From CAYJPA01 sp964371945 (GTDB lineage: Bacteria > Chloroflexota > Chloroflexia > Thermomicrobiales > UBA6265), in NCBI GenBank assembly GCA_964371945.1, contig CAYJPA010000001.1, positions 1 through 64,000 on the forward strand: DNA of 64,000 nt, written 5' to 3'. The notes beneath the pieces are model-generated. The model saw only the letters and a list, made by a program, of their open reading frames with translations, did no database searches and was not told where the DNA came from. The stretch's first letter is position 1. Every line of letters begins with the position of its first letter. This document shows positions 59,764-64,000 of the stretch, piece after piece. The position numbers and the translations under genes were made by a program.

Positions 59764-61464
59764 ATGTCCCTGATCCGCCCGAACTCGGTTCGCTACCTGA
59801 ACGATCTCCCGGTGCCGATGCGTGACGGTGTTCGCCTCTCGGCTGACGTCTATCTTCCGGAAGGAGATGGACCCTGGCCGGTGCTCCTGGCACGGACGCC
59901 GTACGACAACAACCTGATCATGGAATCGGGTCTCTTCTGGGCACAGAACGGCTACGCGTACGTCGCCCAGGATGTGCGGGGACGCTACGACTCCGAGGGC
60001 GATTTCGTGCCTTGGGACCACGAGACAGACGACGGCTACGACACGCTCGAATGGATCGCTCAACAACCGTGGTGCGACGGCAGTGCCGGCATGAGCGGCG
60101 GCTCATATCTCGGGCAGGTCCAATGGCAGGCGGCCTTTACCCAACATCCACTGCTCAAGGCGATTGCCCCACGGGTTATGGGCAACAATCTCTGGGACAG
60201 TCCGCACTACCAAAACGGCGCATTCGGGCTCGGCGTGAACGCGGTTTGGGGCTGGCGTACGATGGGCCGGACCATGCAACGGATCGACCGGTTCGACTGG
60301 CCCGCTGTTCTGCGGACGTTGCCGCTGAGAAAAATGGATGTCGCTTCGGGCAAGCAGCACCCCGCCTTTTCCACTTGGCTCGATCGCCACGACTACGACG
60401 ACTATTGGCGGGCGACAGCGGTCGACGAGCATTTTGAGCGCTATACCATCCCGGTCCTTCAGGTCTGTGGGTGGTATGACCTCTACGCCGGCGGCATGAT
60501 GCTCAACTTCATCGGCCTGCGCGAGCACGGCGGCAACGCGCTCGCTCGCGACAATCAACGGATCATCATGGGTCCATGGACTCATCCTCAAGCGGGGAGC
60601 ACGCCTTCCCCGGGAACCACCAATGCTGGCGACCGTGATTTCGGCTATGGATCGCTACTCGACACGCGGGAGATCGAGCTCGCCTGGTTCGATCACTGGT
60701 TGAAGGGCGTCGACAACGGCGCCGAGAAAGAGCCGGCCGTCACGCTCTTCGTGATGGGCTCCAACACGTGGCGCAACGAGCACGAATGGCCGCTCGCCCG
60801 AACCGAATGGACGCCCTACTACCTGCATTCAAACGGGAATGGCAATACGGTCAACGGCGACGGCACACTTTCACCGGTGAAGCCAGGCAGCGAGCCGGTC
60901 GACACGTACGTTTACGATCCGGAACTGCCCACACCGACGATGGGCGGCTGCAACTGTTGCAATCCGGAGGTCGTGCCATGGGGCGTTTACGATCAACGAG
61001 TCGTCGAGGCACGAGAGGATGTGCTTGTTTACTCATCTGATGTGCTTGACCGGGACACCGAAGTCACTGGGCCGATTATCGTGCATCTCTTTGCGTCGAC
61101 CGACGGCCGTGACACGGACTTCACCGCAAAGCTCGTTGACGTCTTCCCGGACGGCACTGCCTGGAACCTGTGCGACGGGATCGTACGCGGTCGCTACCGC
61201 AAGGGCCGCGGGCCGGCTGAATTGTTGACGCCAGGTGAAATCTACGAGTTCGAGATCGATTGCTGGGTGACCTCAAACCTCTTCAAAGCCGGTCACAGGA
61301 TCCGGGTGGAGATCAGCAGCAGCAATTTCCCTCGGTTCGACCGAAACATGAACACGGGCGACCCGATCGGCGATGACGCCAGTCCGCGCCGCGCCAGCCA
61401 AACGATTTACCACGACGCGGCTCACCCATCGCACATCCTGCTGCCGATCATTCCGCCATCGTGA
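59764..61464 (+). CDS. CocE/NonD family alpha/beta hydrolase
   Basis: Serine hydrolase of 566 aa from ATG 59764. N-terminal VRYLNDLPVPMRDGVRLSADVYLPEG and LLARTPYDNN are the X-Pro-peptidase/CocE signature. The nucleophile is Ser114 in GMSGGSYLGQ. The catalytic Asp and His are expected near HPPF-like regions further on (GPWTHPQAGSTPSPGT contains a candidate His). The C-terminal jelly-roll domain starts around VLVYSSDVLDRDTEVTGPIIV. Such enzymes cleave esters, acylated beta-lactams or X-Pro peptides. No signal peptide. It is a single gene, so its substrate cannot be inferred from neighbours. Confidence 0.88.
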   Translation: MSLIRPNSVRYLNDLPVPMRDGVRLSADVYLPEGDGPWPVLLARTPYDNNLIMESGLFWAQNGYAYVAQDVRGRYDSEGDFVPWDHETDDGYDTLEWIAQQPWCDGSAGMSGGSYLGQVQWQAAFTQHPLLKAIAPRVMGNNLWDSPHYQNGAFGLGVNAVWGWRTMGRTMQRIDRFDWPAVLRTLPLRKMDVASGKQHPAFSTWLDRHDYDDYWRATAVDEHFERYTIPVLQVCGWYDLYAGGMMLNFIGLREHGGNALARDNQRIIMGPWTHPQAGSTPSPGTTNAGDRDFGYGSLLDTREIELAWFDHWLKGVDNGAEKEPAVTLFVMGSNTWRNEHEWPLARTEWTPYYLHSNGNGNTVNGDGTLSPVKPGSEPVDTYVYDPELPTPTMGGCNCCNPEVVPWGVYDQRVVEAREDVLVYSSDVLDRDTEVTGPIIVHLFASTDGRDTDFTAKLVDVFPDGTAWNLCDGIVRGRYRKGRGPAELLTPGEIYEFEIDCWVTSNLFKAGHRIRVEISSSNFPRFDRNMNTGDPIGDDASPRRASQTIYHDAAHPSHILLPIIPPS

Positions 61465-61487
61465 ATCGGCTCTGACCATGAAGTCGC

Positions 61488-61937
61488 TCAGCGATGATCG
61501 TCAGCGATGACGACATTGCCGAGCCACTTCACGAACGGATATGACTGGTGCGTTGAACGCCAGAATCGTTCATCGGCCGTCCAATAGCTGCATCCGAAAT
61601 GCTCTGCGAGCGCTATATAATGGGAATCGTAGGTCGCACGCTGACCTGTTTCGAATGCGATCCCTATTGCGCGGGCGCCGAGAGCCGGATCGAAATCCTG
61701 AACTTCGACCAATTTCATGATCTGTGAGTGCTTGCCCAAGGCTTCTTGCATTTTCAAGACTCCTTGACGGTATTCTTGGAAAATTGCGTTGGCAACTTCG
61801 CAGGAAAACCACGCCGGCACGAACAATGTAGTCGAATAGAACTCCCAAGTATTGCCAAGAAAACGCGCCTCCGCGGTAAGGACCTCTTCGAACTCCCACT
61901 TCAACGCAAGGCCTGTGTCGACTACCGCCCGTTTCAC
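61488..61937 (-). CDS. PIN-domain (VapC-like) toxin
   Basis: Ribonuclease toxin of 149 aa starting at GTG 61937 within the stop of the upstream gene. Acidic residues match PIN domains: Asp7 (AVVDTGLALKW), Glu47 (FSCEVANAI), Asp104 (TYDSHYIALAE) and Asp121 (YWTADERFW). The order and spacing fit VapC-like toxins. It overlaps its upstream partner by 4 nt (GTGA), so the pair behaves like a type II toxin-antitoxin operon. Its partner is not a standard VapB but a zinc-ribbon protein. Confidence 0.83.
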   Translation of the reverse strand: MKRAVVDTGLALKWEFEEVLTAEARFLGNTWEFYSTTLFVPAWFSCEVANAIFQEYRQGVLKMQEALGKHSQIMKLVEVQDFDPALGARAIGIAFETGQRATYDSHYIALAEHFGCSYWTADERFWRSTHQSYPFVKWLGNVVIADDHR

Positions 61938-62386
61938 AAAGTCAAAAGGTGATTGCTGCGCTCTTCACGCATTTGTCGGACGAGCTCAGCAGAATCTTCG
62001 AATGGGCCGCCATGCCGACGAGTTAGCTCTTCGCGGGATCGATCCATTTCGTCCAATACTGCTATCCGTTCCTCGGATTCAGGTGTCAACTTGGCTTCCT
62101 CTTCAGTCATCTTTCCTTGGGCGACTAACTTTGCTCGCATGCGAATAATGTATTCACGCGTCGACTCTCCAGGTAATTTCCCCTCGATGTAAACGACGTG
62201 CTCGGGATCGGGGGCGGGGCGGGCATGTCGTTCCCGGCCGGCGGCCATGCGGCAGGCGTCGGAGCAGTACTTGGCCCGAGTCAGGCCTTCAAAGCTTGCT
62301 CCGCACCGTTCGCACGTCTTCGCGACGCGTAATCGCCTGCCTGCTCGAATCCGGCCGGCTTCCCGCAAGATCTCTTCTTCTGACAT
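61934..62386 (-). CDS. Zinc-ribbon protein, putative antitoxin partner of the PIN toxin
   Basis: About 150 aa. The N-terminal third is charged, followed by a zinc ribbon with two pairs of Cys (CERCGASF and YCSDAC), then a long helical, charged C-terminal region (RMRAKLVAQGKMTEEEAKL). Zinc ribbons can bind DNA, so it could repress its operon while the helical tail neutralises the toxin. Its stop overlaps the toxin start by 4 nt. The frame opens at GTG 62401; ATG 62392 and ATG 62386 are better starts, with a weak GGTGAG before the latter. No known VapB, Phd or MazE fold is seen. Confidence 0.7.
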   Translation of the reverse strand: MSEEEILREAGRIRAGRRLRVAKTCERCGASFEGLTRAKYCSDACRMAAGRERHARPAPDPEHVVYIEGKLPGESTREYIIRMRAKLVAQGKMTEEEAKLTPESEERIAVLDEMDRSREELTRRHGGPFEDSAELVRQMREERSNHLLTL

Positions 62387-62463
62387 TGCCATTGCACTCA
62401 CCAGGTTCCGAAATCGTCAGAAAAGCAATCGATGTTCGCGTTACACCTACTGTAACAGCCGGG

Positions 62464-63687
62464 TCAAGCCGAACCTGCCGCTGTGATTTGCTCCGCGATC
62501 TGCGATGGCGTGATCTGATCGGTCAACAGTGACCGAAATCGGGCCAGATGTTCATCTGCCGGAAACGAGTGAAGCCAGCGACCGAGCAGATCGCGCCCGG
62601 CGTGATAGGTGAAGATGTACGGTCGCCAAAGCGGATCGGCGATAAACCGGAGGCTTTGCTTCGCTTCCTGCTCGCTCTTCAGCCCAAACCGCATCAGGTA
62701 CGAAACGACCGAGTCCTCGGATTCGCCCCGATCATGGAGGCGCAGCGCGGCATTTCCGCCCACGGCCCGTAGCGCCACGCGTGCTTTGGCTACCCGAGCC
62801 TCCTGCCCCGGGTCCCCCGAAACTCCGGCTGCCGGGTAAAGCGTCTCCGCTTGCCAGCGGGCTCCCTCGTCGCCAGGGAAGATGACCGATTCCGCCAACG
62901 TCGCGATTCCTTCTGAAATCACGCATTCGGGTGTGTTGATCAGTTGAACCGTGTGCTCTCCAAATCCGCGCTCGCTACAGAGCACTCTCTCCTTCAACGC
63001 ATGCTCGGCATGATGCCCCGGGTAGGCCTCGTGCGTGATCAGGTCGGTCAATTCATGGATGTGAATTGGCAGATCGGTATTGATATCGACCCGGGAACGG
63101 AAATCGCCCAGATACCAGTTGTATCCGCTCCAGGGTTTGTCTTCGACGAGCACGATCTCCACCGCCTCATCGGGGGGCAGCCGGACGAATGCTTCGGTCC
63201 GCCGGCGAGATTCATCCAGAATCAAATCGATCGATCGACGTGCGATCTCGTTGGAGACCGCGTACTTCTTGCGCCAGGCGATCATCCGCTCCCGCACGTC
63301 ACCGGAGCCGGGGAGCAAACGATCAAGCTCTTCGATCGCTTCGTCGAAGACCGATTCTTCCGTGTACGCGGGTTCGATGTCGAAGCACGAGCCCACTTCG
63401 TCCACATACCCAATTGATTCGCCCGTAAGTTTCCGGGCGATCGTCGACATCGCGCGAATCTGCGCCTTCAAATACGCCTTGCGATGTTCCGGATAGTCGC
63501 TATGAGCAACCGCATCGGTAAGGTCGGCAGCTCGCTTGACGAGATCACGGGCGTCCGGTTCTGATTCCGCCAGCGCTTTGGTCTTGAGCTCCGGCGGACC
63601 GAAGTACGCATCGATGAATCCAGGGAAGAGCCGCTCGATCGCGAACGAAAGCGCCAGATACTCCTGCGAAACACGATCGATCGACAT
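62464..63687 (-). CDS. DUF885-like putative metallopeptidase
   Basis: Protein of 407 aa. The key motif is HEAYPGHHAEH (His219-Glu220, His225), the HExxPGH-type metal site of DUF885 and M32-like peptidases, followed by a downstream SEGIATLAES that supplies a further Glu ligand. The remainder is helical, with YWNxG-like WYLGDFRSRVDINTDLPIHI just before the metal site. No signal peptide, so cytoplasmic. The family is thought to hydrolyse peptides, but substrates are unknown. It is a single gene read towards the toxin operon, from which it is separated by about 60 bp. Confidence 0.85.
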   Translation of the reverse strand: MSIDRVSQEYLALSFAIERLFPGFIDAYFGPPELKTKALAESEPDARDLVKRAADLTDAVAHSDYPEHRKAYLKAQIRAMSTIARKLTGESIGYVDEVGSCFDIEPAYTEESVFDEAIEELDRLLPGSGDVRERMIAWRKKYAVSNEIARRSIDLILDESRRRTEAFVRLPPDEAVEIVLVEDKPWSGYNWYLGDFRSRVDINTDLPIHIHELTDLITHEAYPGHHAEHALKERVLCSERGFGEHTVQLINTPECVISEGIATLAESVIFPGDEGARWQAETLYPAAGVSGDPGQEARVAKARVALRAVGGNAALRLHDRGESEDSVVSYLMRFGLKSEQEAKQSLRFIADPLWRPYIFTYHAGRDLLGRWLHSFPADEHLARFRSLLTDQITPSQIAEQITAAGSA

Positions 63688-63701
63688 TGAGGGCTGCTCC
63701 T

Positions 63702-64000
63702 TTATCCGAAGGGCAACGCACCATTTCGTCTGGTGGTATTCCTCAACAATTCAAACACATGGTCAGGGTCCCCATGCGTCATCATCGGTACGAATGGAAC
63801 CCCCGTTGGCCGTATTCCGCGCTTGACCGTGTGGCAACACTCAATGACACTCGAAGTGCAGTCAGAGTTAGAGCTTCGTTGTGATGCCTCTCCAGGTGTC
63901 CCGAGGGCCATCACGATCATGTCAATGTCCCCGCTCTTCGCTTTCTTTTCAATGTTTCCAAAATCGATTTGGCGCTGGCGAGCCCTTTTGATCCCGGTTC
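63702..64000 (-). CDS. Partial gene at window edge, possible universal stress protein C-terminus
   Basis: The minus-strand frame is open from the right edge to TGA near 63702. The visible segment IEKKAKSGDIDMIVMALGTP resembles the strand and loop DLIVMATHG of universal stress proteins. After it the sequence diverges from that family (GEASQRSSNSDCTSSVIE), and the nucleotide-binding glycine loop is not recognisable, so the gene may be degenerate or frameshifted. A later GVPFVPMMTHGDPDHVFELL does not match a motif I can name. Only the N-terminus beyond the window would settle it. Confidence 0.4.
   Translation of the reverse strand, partial: TGIKRARQRQIDFGNIEKKAKSGDIDMIVMALGTPGEASQRSSNSDCTSSVIECCHTVKRGIRPTGVPFVPMMTHGDPDHVFELLRNTTRRNGALPFG

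Noticed and set aside
1..64000. CRISPR arrays, tRNA and rRNA genes
   Set aside because: No regularly spaced direct repeats, no cloverleaf with a standard T-loop and no rRNA-like sequence were seen by eye.

Overview
The window is high-GC bacterial DNA. It looks like a Chloroflexota genome of the Thermomicrobiales type, probably a metagenome assembly. The grounds are Tat-exported solute-binding proteins, sugar ABC importers without their own ATPase, a Tat-exported extremely cysteine-rich protein, and LiuB/LiuC/LiuD-type carboxylase genes. No rRNA gene, tRNA gene or CRISPR array was seen. The taxonomic guess rests on gene style, not on a marker gene.

Layout. 0.2-9 kb: an arabinoside-type carbohydrate locus, with a minus-strand operon (substrate-binding protein, two permeases, GH127 glycosidase) divergent from a LacI regulator, a tiny frameshifted gene and a zinc alcohol dehydrogenase. 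9-12.6 kb: a SWIM zinc-finger gene split by an apparent one-base deletion, then alkaline phosphatase. 12.8-25.4 kb: a branched-chain acyl-CoA catabolism locus (carboxylase alpha, enoyl-CoA hydratase, carboxylase beta, acyl-CoA dehydrogenase, acyl-CoA ligase). It is interrupted between carboxylase and dehydrogenase by a 957-bp IS5-family element and three toxin-antitoxin modules, two of which are bounded by diverged copies of the dehydrogenase 3' end. 25.6-35.1 kb: a six-repeat secreted protein, VOC protein, modAB, a decayed SDR gene, an SH3-like protein and the cysteine-rich protein.

35.3-48.8 kb is a catabolic block. An epimerase/uronate-dehydrogenase-like gene and a mannonate dehydratase are followed by an RpiB-like isomerase and a DhaK-DhaL kinase on the minus strand. 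Divergently on the plus strand runs a complete ABC importer (binding protein, two permeases, small membrane protein, two ATPases) with a triose-phosphate-isomerase homologue, a PfkB kinase and a class IV aminotransferase. The kinase, RpiB and TPI-like trio matches the tetrulose-phosphate part of erythritol/threitol pathways, and the two-ATPase importer resembles the GlpSTPQV polyol importers, so a C4 (or C3) polyol pathway is the best reading. The two ATPases have complementary defects that leave one canonical ATP site.

48.9-64 kb: a response regulator with an in-frame stop, a seven-PAS GGDEF-EAL protein, an MFS transporter, a lower-GC restriction-modification pair (possibly XamI-like), a protein built of seven exact 16-residue repeats, a CocE-like hydrolase, a PIN toxin with a zinc-ribbon partner, a DUF885-like metallopeptidase and the end of a possible universal stress protein. 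Several genes carry one-base changes in homopolymer runs. Some may be assembly errors, and this is flagged where relevant.
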